64,000 nt of DNA from Vibrio lentus (GCF_002875945.1 NZ_MCZK01000097.1:1-64000), one strand, 5' to 3'; shown: positions 47,097 through 57,786, numbered from the stretch's first letter. Notes: generated by a model from the letters alone, not told the origin. Numbers and translations are program-made.

Positions 47097-47627
47097 GTGA
47101 AAATTAGCTTAATTGCAGCTATGGCTCATGGTGGGAAAATTGACAAGGAAAATGGTTTTTATTTACCTGAAGCTGGTGACCGGATTATTGGTAAAGAGAA
47201 TGCCATGCCATGGCACTTACCTGCTGATTTTGCTTGGTTTAAAAAACACACTCTAGGAAAACCAGTAATTATGGGGCGCAGAACTTATGACTCTATAGGT
47301 CGTCCTCTTCCTGGAAGACAGAATATAGTTATCAGTCGTGATCCTGAGTTATCCATCGACGGGGTAACAACAGTTACATCTACAGAGGAAGCTCTGAAAG
47401 CTGTTGGAGACGTTGAAGAGGTAATGGTTATAGGTGGCGGTTCTATATATGAATCTTACCTTCCTATAGCAAATAAACTATATCTAACATTTATTGAAGC
47501 TGAAATTGAAGGTGACACTCGCTTTCCTAGCTGGGGAAGTGAAGGTTGGACTTGTGAGTATGATGAATATTACACTCATGATGCTAAGAACCGATTTGAT
47601 ATGCATTTTGTTATATTAGAGCGATAA
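47097..47627 (+). CDS. folA: Dihydrofolate reductase with N-terminal-loop insertion
   Basis: A 176-residue DHFR that reduces dihydrofolate to tetrahydrofolate and is the trimethoprim target. GTG 47097 (VKISLIAAMAHG) is chosen; an upstream GTG at 47067 has no DHFR-like sequence after it. Core motifs are intact: ENAMPWHLPADFAWFKK with the catalytic Asp, GKPVIMGRRTYDSIGRPLPG, NIVISRD and VMVIGGGSIY. Compared with about 159 residues in E. coli there is an extra stretch of some 17 residues (about 11-27, GGKIDKENGFYLPEAG) between the first strand and the M20 loop. Six of 16 Ile codons are ATA, and AGA and GGA occur, unlike neighbouring genes, which suggests acquisition from another source. Confidence 0.93.
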   Translation: MKISLIAAMAHGGKIDKENGFYLPEAGDRIIGKENAMPWHLPADFAWFKKHTLGKPVIMGRRTYDSIGRPLPGRQNIVISRDPELSIDGVTTVTSTEEALKAVGDVEEVMVIGGGSIYESYLPIANKLYLTFIEAEIEGDTRFPSWGSEGWTCEYDEYYTHDAKNRFDMHFVILER

Positions 47628-47636
47628 TTTATAGTC

Positions 47637-47668
47637 GGGCTTACTTTATTGAAATATAAAGTAAGCCC
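47637..47668. terminator. Stem-loop between convergent folA and apaH
   Basis: A 13-bp perfect inverted repeat GGGCTTACTTTAT/ATAAAGTAAGCCC with a 6-nt loop lies between the two stop codons. No strong T-tract follows on either strand, so it may be a weak bidirectional terminator. Confidence 0.6.
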
Positions 47669-47672
47669 TATA

Positions 47673-48485
47673 TTAAACTATAGTTAGAGCTTCTTGAGTG
47701 AAAAACTTTTTATCTTCCCAGCGAAGTATCGTCAATTCTCCTCCCCAAACACATCCAGTATCTAAGCCAATCACATCTTTTCCTGAATAGCCTTCTAAGG
47801 CTGCCCAGTGCCCAAAGAGCACGGTTTTATCAAGCGTAATACGTTGTGAAAGGTCAAACCAGGGTATCAAAGGTTCATCCGTAATTTCATTGGGCGGAAG
47901 TTTACACGCCATGTCGAGTCGGCCATCTGGAGAGCAAAAGCGCATTCGAGTGAAACTATTGATCGCATAGCGATAGCGCTCTATGCCTTGCAACTCTTTG
48001 TTCCAGAGATCTGGCGTGTTGCTGTACATGTTCTTGATAAGCCATTGCCAACGGTCCGATTTAAGTAACGACGTTATCTCTCGATTCTCTGTGCGTGCTT
48101 GTTCTAAGTCCCATTGAGGTGAGATGCCCGCATGTGTCATGACAAACTCTGGGTGTTCTTGCATCAAGGGTTGTTGCCTTAACCATTCCAGCAATTGGTC
48201 ACGGTCTTCAGCGTCAAGAATTGGTTGAGTCTTATCTTTTGGTTTGGCTGAAAAGAGGCCTAAGGACACCGCAAGTAGATGTAAATCATGGTTACCCAAT
48301 ACCACCTTCGCTGAACTGCCAAGGTTACGAACAAAACGTAACGTCTCTAAGGATTTAGGGCCACGAGCAACTAAGTCTCCGGCGACCCATAACGTATCTT
48401 GTTGTTTCTCAAAGTTGATGGTTTCAAGCAGTAACTGAAGTTCGTCAAAGCATCCTTGGATGTCTCCGACAATATAATTCGACAC
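47673..48485 (-). CDS. apaH: Diadenosine tetraphosphatase ApaH
   Basis: A 270-residue symmetrical Ap4A hydrolase (also able to decap Np4-capped RNA in E. coli). It starts at GTG and shows metallophosphatase motifs: VGDIQGCFDEL (residue 6), VAGDLVARGPKSLETL (about 33), VLGNHDLHLLAV (about 62), MTHAGISPQW (about 118) and LFGHWAALEG. Length is close to E. coli ApaH. It follows apaG by 31 bp on the same strand, the usual apaGH pair. Confidence 0.96.
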   Translation of the reverse strand: MSNYIVGDIQGCFDELQLLLETINFEKQQDTLWVAGDLVARGPKSLETLRFVRNLGSSAKVVLGNHDLHLLAVSLGLFSAKPKDKTQPILDAEDRDQLLEWLRQQPLMQEHPEFVMTHAGISPQWDLEQARTENREITSLLKSDRWQWLIKNMYSNTPDLWNKELQGIERYRYAINSFTRMRFCSPDGRLDMACKLPPNEITDEPLIPWFDLSQRITLDKTVLFGHWAALEGYSGKDVIGLDTGCVWGGELTILRWEDKKFFTQEALTIV

Positions 48486-48516
48486 AGCATTTTCCTGTAA
48501 GTAGTAGAGATGTGTA

Positions 48517-48897
48517 CTAGTTAAGAATATTGGGGATAGCCAGCCTAAATGGGTCTACTTCTGTTATGAAATCAATGCCTTTATGATCGGTCATTACATA
48601 GTGCCCTTGCATGACTCCCACCGGGGTTTCGATGACGGTACCACTGGTGTATGTGTATTCGTCATTGGCTTCAATCACCGGCTGTTGTCCAACCACGCCA
48701 TCACCTTCTATGGTGAGTTGTTTACCGTTAGAGTCGGTAATCAACCAGCGGCGAGACATAAGTTGCACCGTTGTTTTACTTAGGTTTTTGATGGTAATGA
48801 TGTAAGCGAAAACGTAGCGATTTTTAGATGGCTCAGATTGTTCTTCAATATATTTAGAATGAACCTGGCATTTGATACAAGGCGTAGATATATCCAT
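48517..48897 (-). CDS. apaG: ApaG domain protein
   Basis: A 126-residue FN3-like beta-sandwich protein often called CorD. It has the typical features [31 protein letters not shown] and the conserved [11 protein letters not shown] and [10 protein letters not shown] loops. Its biochemical role is still unclear; it is usually encoded before apaH, as here. A terminator separates it from rsmA upstream, so it should have its own promoter in the 82-bp gap. Confidence 0.95.
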   Translation of the reverse strand: MDISTPCIKCQVHSKYIEEQSEPSKNRYVFAYIITIKNLSKTTVQLMSRRWLITDSNGKQLTIEGDGVVGQQPVIEANDEYTYTSGTVIETPVGVMQGHYVMTDHKGIDFITEVDPFRLAIPNILN

Positions 48898-48945
48898 ATT
48901 CGCACCTTTTGTTGTTGGTATGCTTTAAGTATTACATAAAAAAAT

Positions 48946-48972
48946 AGGCTCCTCACCGAAGTGTAGGAGCCT
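48946..48972 (-). terminator. Rho-independent terminator after rsmA
   Basis: On the minus strand AGGCTCCT-A-CAC-TTCG-GTG-AGGAGCCT forms an 8+3-bp stem with a stable C(UUCG)G tetraloop and one bulge, followed by a run of seven T residues. It ends the lptD-surA-pdxA-rsmA transcript before apaG. Confidence 0.9.
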
Positions 48973-48979
48973 TTTACGA

Positions 48980-49795
48980 TTATTTGTCAGCGTTGTGACT
49001 GTCGTGCAACCAGTTCGCCATATCGACAAACTGTTCGAGCGTCAGGTTTTCAGGGCGCATGCCAGGGTTTACACCTAGCTCTTCAAGCACTTCCTTGTCG
49101 ATTAGGCTCTTGTAGCAGTTACGTACTGTTTTGCGACGCTGGTTAAAGCCTTCGCGACATACGCGATCTAACCACTTAAGATCTTTTGCTGGGTAAGGCA
49201 GTACTTCATAAGGCTGAAGGCGAACGACTGCTGAGTCTACTTTCGGTGGCGGAACAAATGCTGTTGGTGGTACTTCTAGTACTGGTGTCACTTTGCAGTA
49301 GTATTGAGCCATTACTGTTAGACGACCATAAGCTTTAGTGCCTGGGCCAGCTGCTAATCGGTTAACGACTTCTTTTTGAAGCATAAAGTGCATGTCTTGC
49401 ACATCTTTATGGAACTCAAAAAGATGGAACATCAATGGTGTAGAGATGTTGTATGGCAAGTTACCGAAGATTCGTAGCTTGTTGTTTGGCTTAACAAGTT
49501 GTTCGAAATCGAACTTCATTGCATCGCCTTCATAGATCGTTAACTTTTCAGCAAGATCAGGGTGATTACGCAGACGTTCAGCAAGATCTCTATCCAGTTC
49601 AATCACTGTGAACTTGTCGACAAGTTTGCCTACAGGCTCAGTAATCGCACCAAGACCAGGACCGATTTCTACTAAGTTCTGGCCTGGAAGTGGGTTAATA
49701 CTCGATACGATTCCATCAATAATGTATGGATCGTTAAGGAAGTTTTGACCAAAACGTTTACGCGCTTTGTGCCCTAAGTGGACATCATTTCTCAT
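48980..49795 (-). CDS. rsmA: 16S rRNA dimethyladenosine transferase RsmA (KsgA)
   Basis: A 271-residue methyltransferase that dimethylates A1518 and A1519 of 16S rRNA; loss gives kasugamycin resistance. Motif I is [16 protein letters not shown] (about residue 40), motif IV is [16 protein letters not shown] (about 110), and the start [15 protein letters not shown] is diagnostic. Its ATG overlaps the pdxA stop by 4 bp, implying coupling. Confidence 0.98.
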   Translation of the reverse strand: MRNDVHLGHKARKRFGQNFLNDPYIIDGIVSSINPLPGQNLVEIGPGLGAITEPVGKLVDKFTVIELDRDLAERLRNHPDLAEKLTIYEGDAMKFDFEQLVKPNNKLRIFGNLPYNISTPLMFHLFEFHKDVQDMHFMLQKEVVNRLAAGPGTKAYGRLTVMAQYYCKVTPVLEVPPTAFVPPPKVDSAVVRLQPYEVLPYPAKDLKWLDRVCREGFNQRRKTVRNCYKSLIDKEVLEELGVNPGMRPENLTLEQFVDMANWLHDSHNADK

Positions 49796-50781
49796 TGCTT
49801 TTTCTCTACTAATTCAATGGCGTGCGTGAGCGCTGTTCTAAAGCTCCCTGTATCGGCTTGGCCTTTCCCTGCCAAGTCTAAGGCGGTACCGTGATCGACT
49901 GATGTGCGAATAAACGGTAAGCCAAGCGTGATGTTCACTGAGCGACCAAACCCTTTGTATTTCAATACTGGGAGTACTTGGTCGTGATACATACCTAAAA
50001 CAGCATCTGCATCTTGCAAATATTTTTCATTAAAGATGGTGTCTGCTGGCAATGGGCCAACTAAATTAATACCATCTTTCTGGCGAATTTTTTCTAGCGT
50101 AGGGGTGATAGTTTCTATCTCTTCACGACCCAAACAACCATCTTCACCCGCATGTGGGTTCAATCCACACACGTAAATAGTTGGTTTCTCTATAGCAAAC
50201 TTTTCGACCAAATCTTTATGCAGAATAGCAATGATTTGCTCTAATCTATCTTCGGTCACTGCTTGAGATACATAAGCTAGCGGGATGTGCGTTGTTACGA
50301 GAGCAACACGCAGCCCTTCTGTTGCCAACATCATCACGACAAGTGGAGTATTGGACTTCTCTGCAAAGAACTCGGTATGGCCACTAAAAGCAACGCCAGC
50401 TCGGTTAATTACACCCTTGTGAACAGGGCCGGTGACAATAGCATCAAATTCATCATTCATACAGCCAATTGCTGCGGTTTCTAATGTATTTAATACGTAG
50501 TGGCCGTTCGCTTCATTAAGTTGACCCGCAACGGCGACTTCAGCGAGTGGAACATGTTTCACAACCAGTGTTCCAGAGCGTTGAGGTTGCTTAGGCGCGG
50601 TTGAGTCGTAGTCTAACAGCTCAACCTCGATCCCTAACATTTTAGCTCGCTCTGCTAGTAGGGTTTTGTCCGCACAAACGACGAGCTGATGTGGCCAGCT
50701 TTCTTGGGATAAGGCGAGAGTTAAATCTGGCCCAATTCCCGCCGGTTCACCTGCTGTAATGACAAGGCGTTTAGTTGTCAT
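49792..50781 (-). CDS. pdxA: 4-hydroxythreonine-4-phosphate dehydrogenase PdxA
   Basis: A 329-residue metal-dependent enzyme in pyridoxal 5'-phosphate synthesis. I start at base 50781 ([20 protein letters not shown]): GAGG is 9 nt upstream and the length then equals E. coli PdxA; starts at 50790 and 50814 lie further inside surA. Conserved features are [20 protein letters not shown] with metal/substrate His, [14 protein letters not shown] and [14 protein letters not shown]. Its start overlaps the 3' end of surA by 11 bp. Confidence 0.96.
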   Translation of the reverse strand: MTTKRLVITAGEPAGIGPDLTLALSQESWPHQLVVCADKTLLAERAKMLGIEVELLDYDSTAPKQPQRSGTLVVKHVPLAEVAVAGQLNEANGHYVLNTLETAAIGCMNDEFDAIVTGPVHKGVINRAGVAFSGHTEFFAEKSNTPLVVMMLATEGLRVALVTTHIPLAYVSQAVTEDRLEQIIAILHKDLVEKFAIEKPTIYVCGLNPHAGEDGCLGREEIETITPTLEKIRQKDGINLVGPLPADTIFNEKYLQDADAVLGMYHDQVLPVLKYKGFGRSVNITLGLPFIRTSVDHGTALDLAGKGQADTGSFRTALTHAIELVEKKQ

Positions 50782-52066
50782 CTTGGTCATCCTCAACCAT
50801 TTCAACAAAAGCACTCGCTCTTACTTCTTGCAGCCAAGCGCCAGCTTCTTCGTTGAACTTACGGTTAAATAGAATTTGGTATGCTTTGTTTTTCAAAGCT
50901 GAGTCTGTACGGTCTACTTCTCTGCGATCAAGCACTTCAACAATATGCCAGCCATGAACCGTTTTGAATGGTGCACTGATTTTACCTTCAGGTAGTGTTT
51001 CCACTTGGTGCTTGAATTCCGGCACGTATAAGTCAGGAGTTTGATAACCTAGTTCACCATCTTGAACGGCTGAGCCTGGGTCTTGGCTGTATTGCTGCGC
51101 AAGTTCACCAAAGCTCGCTTCACCCGCGTTTACGCGACGCGTGATTTCTTCAAGTTGCTCTTTGGCACCGTCATCACTTAAGATAACCGTTGGTTTAATC
51201 AAAATATGGCGTGCATTCACCTCGGTAACGGCAACGGTTTCCAAACCTTTTACGTCTTCAATTTTTAAAATATGGAAGCCAACACCGCTTCGGAATGGAC
51301 CGATGATGCTGCCTTTATTTTGCATTTTGATCTGGTCTGCAAAAATCGTAGGCATCTCTTCTTTACGCATCCAACCCCAATCACCACCTTGTAGTGCTTT
51401 AGGGCCTTTAGAGTAAGTATAAGCCATGGTGCTGAAGTCTTTGCCGTTGTTTAGCTCTTCCACTAAATCTGTCGCTTGTGCTTCTAATTCTTCTTTGGTT
51501 TGGTCATCATTAAATCGAAGTTGAATGTGGCCAATTTTGTATTGAACAGTCGCATTGGTTTCTTGCGCTAAGATGTCCGCTAGGTTGTCGACCTCTGCAG
51601 GAAGGATATTAATACGACGGCGAACCAAGGCATTGCGAGCTTCACTTGCTGCAATCTCTTTTCTTACTTGTTCACGAAATGCATTGTAGCTCAGGCCTTC
51701 TTCAGCAACGGAGGCTGTAAGCTGAGCGACTGTCTGTTTGTTGTCTTTCGCAATGTCTTCGATTGCTTGATCAAGTCGTGCATCATCTATACGAACACCG
51801 ATACGTTCCGCTTCTTGAGTTTGAATCGTATCAATGATCAGCTTCTCTAGAACTTGCTCATTCAAGACATCTTGTGATGGTAATGTTTGACCGCTTTTCT
51901 TAGCGTTTGCGCGCAGTGTCTTCATTGAAGCATCGATGTCACTTTGTAAGATAACGCCTTCGTTAACGATCACTTTTACGCTATCGAGCTCAACCGGTGC
52001 TGCGTAGCTCGTTGATACAGTGCAAGCTGCTGCGATAGCAATTAATGTGTGTTTCCACAATGTCAT
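50771..52066 (-). CDS. surA: Periplasmic chaperone/peptidyl-prolyl isomerase SurA
   Basis: A 431-residue periplasmic chaperone for outer-membrane proteins, including LptD encoded just upstream. A signal peptide (residues 1-22, ending TSYA-AP) precedes the N-terminal chaperone module with [12 protein letters not shown], then two parvulin domains (about residues 172-273, [13 protein letters not shown]..., and 283-382, [11 protein letters not shown]), and a short C-terminal helix. Length matches the family. Confidence 0.97.
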   Translation of the reverse strand: MTLWKHTLIAIAAACTVSTSYAAPVELDSVKVIVNEGVILQSDIDASMKTLRANAKKSGQTLPSQDVLNEQVLEKLIIDTIQTQEAERIGVRIDDARLDQAIEDIAKDNKQTVAQLTASVAEEGLSYNAFREQVRKEIAASEARNALVRRRINILPAEVDNLADILAQETNATVQYKIGHIQLRFNDDQTKEELEAQATDLVEELNNGKDFSTMAYTYSKGPKALQGGDWGWMRKEEMPTIFADQIKMQNKGSIIGPFRSGVGFHILKIEDVKGLETVAVTEVNARHILIKPTVILSDDGAKEQLEEITRRVNAGEASFGELAQQYSQDPGSAVQDGELGYQTPDLYVPEFKHQVETLPEGKISAPFKTVHGWHIVEVLDRREVDRTDSALKNKAYQILFNRKFNEEAGAWLQEVRASAFVEMVEDDQDDN

Positions 52067-52109
52067 GTGTAATCCTTTATATTTACTGATTGTTTATCAA
52101 TAAAGAAAA

Positions 52110-54455
52110 TTAGTTGTTTAAGAAGAATGGGCGGCCATAGCTCAATGAGTTGTCTGAACTACTATCCCCAACAGCACCTGAATCAGAACCTAGGTTAGTA
52201 CCAAAGCCAATAATACCGAAATTCACACTAAGGTTATTTTCGTAGACCGGAGTTGCGTTCGATGTGTTGATGTAATCACCTTCCCAACTGCGCAATTGGT
52301 TGCTGTAGGTGAAACCTATATACCAACAATCTGATTTATAATTGAGTCGAGCTAACCACTCTAGTTCTTCTTCTGTTGTTAAATCATAGAAGTATTGAGC
52401 ACTTGCATTCCATTTTGGTGAAATTTGGTAAGCGCCGAGTAAGCCTGCTTGAGATATACCATCTTTGGTAATTGAGCCCACATTAAAATCTACGGTATCT
52501 TCAATATACTCTTTGGTTACATATCGATAGTTGGTTTGTACGTAACCGCCAGCAAAGCGGTACTCGAGAGTACTGTTTGCCAGTTGCATCGCTGATGTAT
52601 CAATATCGTATTGTACACCGCCGTGATAAAACAGGTAATCGTCGTAGTTAAAATCGACCTCAACAGCCCAAGAAGAGTAGTTGGAATTTTTATCTGCGTC
52701 ATCGCTGTTTAAATTCTGTTTGGTGTCTTTATCAATATAGAAGATTTGACCAAAGGATATATTAAGTCGCTCTTTATATTCATCATCAAAGAAACGAGAC
52801 GATGCACCATAGCTGACCTGATTTGCCGCAGCAATTCGATCTACGCCACTGTATTTACGGCTTCTGAATAAGCCATAGTAATCAGTCTGTAGTAGTGTTG
52901 TATCGTAAAGACCAATTTCGCTTTGATCCTCTTCGGGTACGTAAAGGTACTGTACTTGAGGCTCTAACGTTTGTGTATAGTTACCTACAATAGTGGTATC
53001 TCTCTCCAAAACGATGCCAGCGTGGCTTCTAAATTCAGGAATAACACGACTGGTAGATTCTTCTAGTCCTTCATAATCTGAGCCACTGCCTGTATCAACG
53101 CCATCAAGGTCCTGTTGGTAATAAGTACCCAGTAATCGAGCTTCTGTTGTCCAAGTACCCCAGGTGTTTCCAACCGGAATTGTAATGCCAGGTTCAACGT
53201 GTACACGCGTCGCAGATGGTTTACCAGAAGCATCGGTATCGAACATCGATATATGACTGATGAGGTCGAAATCTAGGTAATCCATGACCTCAGGAGCATA
53301 GTAGTTATACTCTAGCTGTGGCATTAAGCGGTAAGGCAGGTTGTTGCTTGTGGTAAGAACCTGAAAGTCTCGTACCAATACTGAGGCATCCCAGTTTTGT
53401 GAACGGTATGTCGCTTGTCCTTCCTGAAGAAGTTGTCCATCTTCACGGTTACCAATACCAGAACTTAAGTCGGTAAAGTAATCAATATCACTGACTTTTG
53501 AGTAGTCGACTTCAAATAACCAAGATTGTTGAAAGATACCTGAATGTTGGAGTTGAAATCCCCAGCGGTCACCTTTGTCTGAGTATTTTTGGTCGTCAGG
53601 TAAGTATTCAGAGTCAATACTACCTGAGCCGAAATCACTCAGATAACGGAATTTACTGTTGAGTTGGGTGCCGCGTTCTTGCATGTACTTGAAGGTCGTT
53701 TCCAAGTCGTAGTTTGGAGCTAAGTTCCAATAAACGGGGATTTCGGCTTCAAAACCATCGCTTGAACCGTAAGAAACGGTTGGATACAAGAAACCAGTTT
53801 TACGTGTGTCACCCACTGGTACGGTTAAGTAGGGTAAGTAAAATACTGGGACACTTTGAATTTCAAAACGTGGATTATAAAAAGTGGCTTGTTCTTCGTC
53901 CTGGTCGACGCTGATGCTCGATGCTCTTAGTCGCCAAGCGTTATCACCAATAGGACAAGAGGTAATCGAACCATCTTCTATCTCATAAACCGCCTTGCCT
54001 GTTTTCGCAATATATACCGCATTCCCTCGACCTGGTTCGCAAAGAAATTCGTAGTCGGTATTTTCTAGCGTCATTTCATCGGTAGTGAGATTATTAGTCG
54101 CCTTGTCTGAGATAGACTTAATTTGACCGTCACTAAAGTTTACGTTGCCTTCAGCTACAACGATGTTTTCTTGTTGGTGAAGCGTTACATTATCAGCAAG
54201 GATGGTCTTATTTCCTTGCGTAACTCTTACATCACCTGAATATATTGCCTTGTCACCATTGATAGCCTCTAAGCGATCTGATTCCACATGAGCGGGCAGT
54301 TGTGTCTCGTTTTCGGCAGCGGGTTCGATCAAGCATTGATCTATAGAGGGCATTTCCTGCACACTACTATCGGTGATTGTTTCAGCTTGAGTTGTCGACA
54401 CGTATAATGCCGTACTTATAGACGCGGCTAACAAGGTGCGGGAAAAAGATTGCAT
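52110..54455 (-). CDS. lptD: LPS-assembly outer-membrane protein LptD
   Basis: A 781-residue protein that, with LptE, inserts lipopolysaccharide in the outer leaflet. A signal peptide (about 24 residues) is followed by the beta-jellyroll LptA-like domain (about 50-180, [20 protein letters not shown]) and a 26-strand barrel. Four Cys residues match the disulfide pattern: CLIEP and CEPG near the N-terminus, CPIG nearby and CWYIGF near the C-terminus. Length is typical. It heads lptD-surA-pdxA-rsmA and is divergent from djlA. Confidence 0.96.
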   Translation of the reverse strand: MQSFSRTLLAASISTALYVSTTQAETITDSSVQEMPSIDQCLIEPAAENETQLPAHVESDRLEAINGDKAIYSGDVRVTQGNKTILADNVTLHQQENIVVAEGNVNFSDGQIKSISDKATNNLTTDEMTLENTDYEFLCEPGRGNAVYIAKTGKAVYEIEDGSITSCPIGDNAWRLRASSISVDQDEEQATFYNPRFEIQSVPVFYLPYLTVPVGDTRKTGFLYPTVSYGSSDGFEAEIPVYWNLAPNYDLETTFKYMQERGTQLNSKFRYLSDFGSGSIDSEYLPDDQKYSDKGDRWGFQLQHSGIFQQSWLFEVDYSKVSDIDYFTDLSSGIGNREDGQLLQEGQATYRSQNWDASVLVRDFQVLTTSNNLPYRLMPQLEYNYYAPEVMDYLDFDLISHISMFDTDASGKPSATRVHVEPGITIPVGNTWGTWTTEARLLGTYYQQDLDGVDTGSGSDYEGLEESTSRVIPEFRSHAGIVLERDTTIVGNYTQTLEPQVQYLYVPEEDQSEIGLYDTTLLQTDYYGLFRSRKYSGVDRIAAANQVSYGASSRFFDDEYKERLNISFGQIFYIDKDTKQNLNSDDADKNSNYSSWAVEVDFNYDDYLFYHGGVQYDIDTSAMQLANSTLEYRFAGGYVQTNYRYVTKEYIEDTVDFNVGSITKDGISQAGLLGAYQISPKWNASAQYFYDLTTEEELEWLARLNYKSDCWYIGFTYSNQLRSWEGDYINTSNATPVYENNLSVNFGIIGFGTNLGSDSGAVGDSSSDNSLSYGRPFFLNN

Positions 54456-54604
54456 GAAGTTGAACTATCCTGTGTCACTAGATGAAGGGTTGATCTAGTA
54501 TCAATCCAATTAATAAAGCATTTTCCTTATGATAAAGGAAATATTAGCATTCAGCATCATCAGACAGCGTTACTCAGATAAAATTCATAGATAGAGAACA
54601 CATA

Positions 54605-55459
54605 ATGCAAATATTTGGCAAAATTTTGGGCGCTTTTTTTGGCTTTTTATTTGGAGGTCCGCTTGGTTTAGTTTTTGGCCTGTTTTTGGGGCATCAATTT
54701 GATAAGGCTCGACGTTTAAACCAATCGGGGTTCAATAGTTCTGGTTTTGGTCGCGGACCAAGCCAAGCTGAAAGGCAAAACGAGTTCTTTAAAGCGGCTT
54801 TTGCGGTTATGGGACATGTTGCTAAGGCCAAGGGGCAGGTAACGCCAGAAGAGATTCAGCTCGCTTCTACAATGATGGAGCGTATGAACCTGCACGGCGA
54901 GCAACGTAAAGCTGCGCAAGATGCGTTTCGTGATGGCAAAGAAAGTGACTTCCCGTTAAGCGATGTACTTGAGCGTGTGAAGATCTCATCGGGTGGCCGC
55001 TTTGATCTTCTGCAGTTCTTTTTAGAGCTACAGGTATCGGCGGCGTTTGCCGATGGCAGCTTGCACCCAAGTGAACGTCAGGTTCTTCATAAGATAGCGC
55101 AAGGGCTTGGATTCTCTTCAGAGCAACTAGAGCGTCGCTTGCAGATGCAAGAAGCGGCATTCCGATTCCAACAGCAAGGTGGAAACTTTGGTGGTCATCA
55201 AGGTCACGGGCAGTCATCAGGTTGGCAGCAAGCTTCACAACAGAACCAATTGGCGGATGCCTTTAAGGTACTGGATGTGAGTGAAAGTGCTGACGGCAAA
55301 GAAGTGAAGAAAGCTTACCGTAAACTGATGAATGAACATCACCCAGATAAATTGATGGCGAAGGGTTTACCGCCAGAGATGATGAATGTCGCCAAAGAGA
55401 AATCACAAGAAATTCAAAATGCTTATGACCTAATTAAGAAGGTCAAAGGTTTCAAGTAA
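54605..55459 (+). CDS. djlA: Membrane-anchored DnaJ-like co-chaperone DjlA
   Basis: A 284-residue co-chaperone of DnaK. A glycine-rich N-terminal membrane anchor (GKILGAFFGFLFGGPLGLVF) is followed by a TerB-like helical domain (about residues 55-195), a Gln/Gly-rich linker, and a C-terminal J domain with the essential HPD (MNEHHPDKLMAKG, about residue 252). Arrangement and size match E. coli DjlA, and the gene is divergent from lptD as in enterobacteria. Confidence 0.97.
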   Translation: MQIFGKILGAFFGFLFGGPLGLVFGLFLGHQFDKARRLNQSGFNSSGFGRGPSQAERQNEFFKAAFAVMGHVAKAKGQVTPEEIQLASTMMERMNLHGEQRKAAQDAFRDGKESDFPLSDVLERVKISSGGRFDLLQFFLELQVSAAFADGSLHPSERQVLHKIAQGLGFSSEQLERRLQMQEAAFRFQQQGGNFGGHQGHGQSSGWQQASQQNQLADAFKVLDVSESADGKEVKKAYRKLMNEHHPDKLMAKGLPPEMMNVAKEKSQEIQNAYDLIKKVKGFK

Positions 55460-55517
55460 TCGAACATAGACTGAGTCATGATACTAAATGATTCGGTTTT
55501 TTATTAAAGGGAATTAT

Positions 55518-56063
55518 ATGACAGTAACGTATCAGGATGTTCTAGAGTTTTGGTTCGATGAACTGACGCCTAAGGATTGGTTTACTGGCGGTGAAGAGGT
55601 CGATGTTTTAATTAAGACTCGATTCTCTGAATTGCATAAAGTCGCTGTTCAAGGTGAACTTTTTGAATGGCGTCAAACAGCGGAAGGGCGTTTGGCTGAG
55701 ATTATCGTTCTGGATCAGTTTTCTCGGAATATTGGCAGAAACAGTCCTGCTGCATTTTCAGCTGACCCGATGGTACTCGCTTTAGCTCAGGAAGCGGTTG
55801 CTGGTGGTTTTGACCATCAGTTGAATCAACAACAAAAAAGCTTCTTGTATATGCCTTATATGCACAGCGAATCTCTGTTGATTCATGAACAAGCGGTTCT
55901 GCTTTTTTCTCAGACGGGTCTAGAAAACAATCTGGATTTTGAGTTCAAACATAAAGTGATTATTGAACGCTTTGGTCGTTACCCTCACCGTAATGAGGTG
56001 TTGGGACGAGAATCAACTGCCGAAGAAATTGAGTTCTTGCAGCAACCGGGTTCAAGCTTTTGA
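55518..56063 (+). CDS. DUF924 family protein
   Basis: A 181-residue soluble helical protein of the DUF924 family (TPR-like fold). ATG 55518 is chosen because AAAGGGAA lies 7 nt upstream and MTVTYQDVLEFWFDELTPKD is the normal family start. Typical motifs are LAEIIVLDQFSRNIGRNSPA, KSFLYMPYMHSESL and the C-terminal RYPHRNEVLGRESTAEE. No biochemical function is established. It lies 58 bp after djlA and ends at a strong terminator. Confidence 0.92.
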   Translation: MTVTYQDVLEFWFDELTPKDWFTGGEEVDVLIKTRFSELHKVAVQGELFEWRQTAEGRLAEIIVLDQFSRNIGRNSPAAFSADPMVLALAQEAVAGGFDHQLNQQQKSFLYMPYMHSESLLIHEQAVLLFSQTGLENNLDFEFKHKVIIERFGRYPHRNEVLGRESTAEEIEFLQQPGSSF

Positions 56064-56111
56064 TGTTTTAAGTTTATCTGTGTTGTACCTGTTTTAAATT
56101 GGTCAAACGAA

Positions 56112-56143
56112 AAAGAGGCGAGATAGTATCTCGCCTCTTTTTT
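56112..56143. terminator. Rho-independent terminator after the DUF924 gene
   Basis: A 14-bp near-continuous stem AAAGAGGCGAGATA/TATCTCGCCTCTTT around a single central base, followed by T residues. The A-run on the left lets it also serve the convergent DUF547 gene. Confidence 0.92.
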
Positions 56144-56180
56144 ATCTGCGTATTTTTAATCGGGCATCATCAGGTGAAAA

Positions 56181-56963
56181 CTAGTTCGCTTTGTTAAGTG
56201 ACCAATCATAGTCATAGCTGATTTTGTTAGTACTCGGTACAGGCTTAGCTCGATATTGGCCTAAGTGCTGAATGAGCTGTTTCTCTGTACCAAAATCCAC
56301 AGCAAACCACTCGTAAATTGATGACAATTCAAGCTTGTTGCTGTTGACTAGCACACCTTTATCACTGTTTATAAACTCGGCCGCCGCTTGTTCTAGAAGC
56401 ATTTCTGTATTGTCAGCAGTAAAGGCCTGAGATTGTAAGTTCGGACAACCTAAACTCGCACAGTTCACAGCATAATGTGTGCGCGGGTCTTGCCAAATCG
56501 GTCTTAAAATTCGATGTTCAATATTATTGAGTGTCAGCGACTTCCCATTGACCGTCGCAACGTCATCTCCCCATGGCCCGAAACTAAATAGCCCACCGAG
56601 CTTGGTGATGGATTTTATTGGGTAGGCATCAAGAATCAAATCGACAGTCACGGCGTTATATAGATTAACCCAGTAGGCATACTGTTCGGCTTTTGAATAG
56701 TCGAGTGGATTTACCTGCTCTAGATTCTGGATGTACTGCTTGAGCTTTGCCTTGTCTGCAGTGCTCACGGCTTGATAACGCACTAGGGCGTGTTGGCCTT
56801 GCGTGACTAAATAGCTATCGAGGAATTGCTGCCAATCTTGATGAGACACCTGTGTTGAGTTCGATTCATTACTTTGGTTCCAGTATGGCCAAAGTTCGGA
56901 TTTAGGTGCAGACCAAGCTAAGGTTGAGAAAAGTAGACTAATAATAAAGAGTAGTTGTTTCAT
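56181..56963 (-). CDS. DUF547 family secreted protein
   Basis: A 260-residue exported protein with a signal peptide (MKQLLFIISLLFSTLAWSA). The DUF547 domain shows AYWVNLYNAVTVDLILDAYP, the HRILRPIWQDPRTHYAVNCA stretch and ASLGCPNLQSQAFTADN with its conserved Cys pair. DUF547 proteins resemble transglutaminase/papain-like folds with Cys and His residues (NCASLGCP), but no substrate is known. It is monocistronic, convergent with the DUF924 gene. Confidence 0.9.
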   Translation of the reverse strand: MKQLLFIISLLFSTLAWSAPKSELWPYWNQSNESNSTQVSHQDWQQFLDSYLVTQGQHALVRYQAVSTADKAKLKQYIQNLEQVNPLDYSKAEQYAYWVNLYNAVTVDLILDAYPIKSITKLGGLFSFGPWGDDVATVNGKSLTLNNIEHRILRPIWQDPRTHYAVNCASLGCPNLQSQAFTADNTEMLLEQAAAEFINSDKGVLVNSNKLELSSIYEWFAVDFGTEKQLIQHLGQYRAKPVPSTNKISYDYDWSLNKAN

Positions 56964-57102
56964 GGCATTCTCCTGATGACTGACTACTAAGACCTTATGC
57001 TTTACGATTTTCTTTCATAGCTCTTCAGTTAAATAGCGGAACTGATCTAAAAAGGGCTAAGCTTAATAAACACATTAAGTTAAGCTAAAAGCCAGCCAAA
57101 TA

Positions 57103-57129
57103 AAAAGGTTGGCGCTAGGCCAACCTTTT
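57103..57129 (-). terminator. Rho-independent terminator of the leu operon
   Basis: An 11-bp stem AAAAGGTTGGC/GCCAACCTTTT with a 5-nt loop lies 40 bp after the leuD stop; on the minus strand T residues follow. The stem is very like the one at 35153-35181, a common terminator core. Confidence 0.9.
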
Positions 57130-57169
57130 ATATGAACACAAAACTGTGTGATTCTACTTCAAGACTTCT

Positions 57170-57772
57170 TTATTTCAGGAAACTAGGAATCTTAGCTTCA
57201 AACTCTGAAATCTTATCTGCGTGTTGAAGCGTTAGGCCGATGTTATCTAGGCCATTCAACAAACAGTGACGACGGAATTCATCAATTTCAAACGAGTATT
57301 CTTTTCCATTCGCACTAACTTTCATTGCTTCTAAATCAACGTGGATCTCAGCTCCTTCATTCGCTTCTACGAACTGGAAGATTTCATCAACTTCCTGCTC
57401 TGTAAGACGAACCGGAACCATCTGGTTGTTGATCGAGTTACCGTAGAAAATATCAGCAAAGCTTGGAGCGATCATCACTTGAATACCGTAATCGGCAAGC
57501 GCCCAAGGTGCGTGTTCACGAGATGAACCACAACCAAAGTTTTCACGAGCCAGTAAAATTGAAGCGCCTTTATAGCGTGGTGCGTTCATGACAAACTCAG
57601 GGTTTGGCTGTTGGCCTGCGTCATCTAGGAAGCGCCAGTCGTGGAACAAGTGCTTACCAAAACCGATACGGTTCACTTTCTGTAGAAACTGCTTTGGAAT
57701 GATCGCATCAGTATCGATGTTGGCCGTATCTAGAGGAACGACTAATCCGGTGTGTTGTTGAAAACCTGACAT
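57170..57772 (-). CDS. leuD: 3-isopropylmalate dehydratase small subunit LeuD
   Basis: A 200-residue swivel-domain subunit of isopropylmalate isomerase. [40 protein letters not shown] and NNQMVPVRL are diagnostic. It pairs with LeuC, whose gene ends 14 bp upstream on the same strand. Length equals E. coli LeuD. Confidence 0.98.
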   Translation of the reverse strand: MSGFQQHTGLVVPLDTANIDTDAIIPKQFLQKVNRIGFGKHLFHDWRFLDDAGQQPNPEFVMNAPRYKGASILLARENFGCGSSREHAPWALADYGIQVMIAPSFADIFYGNSINNQMVPVRLTEQEVDEIFQFVEANEGAEIHVDLEAMKVSANGKEYSFEIDEFRRHCLLNGLDNIGLTLQHADKISEFEAKIPSFLK

Positions 57773-57786
57773 GTTAAATCCTCTAA

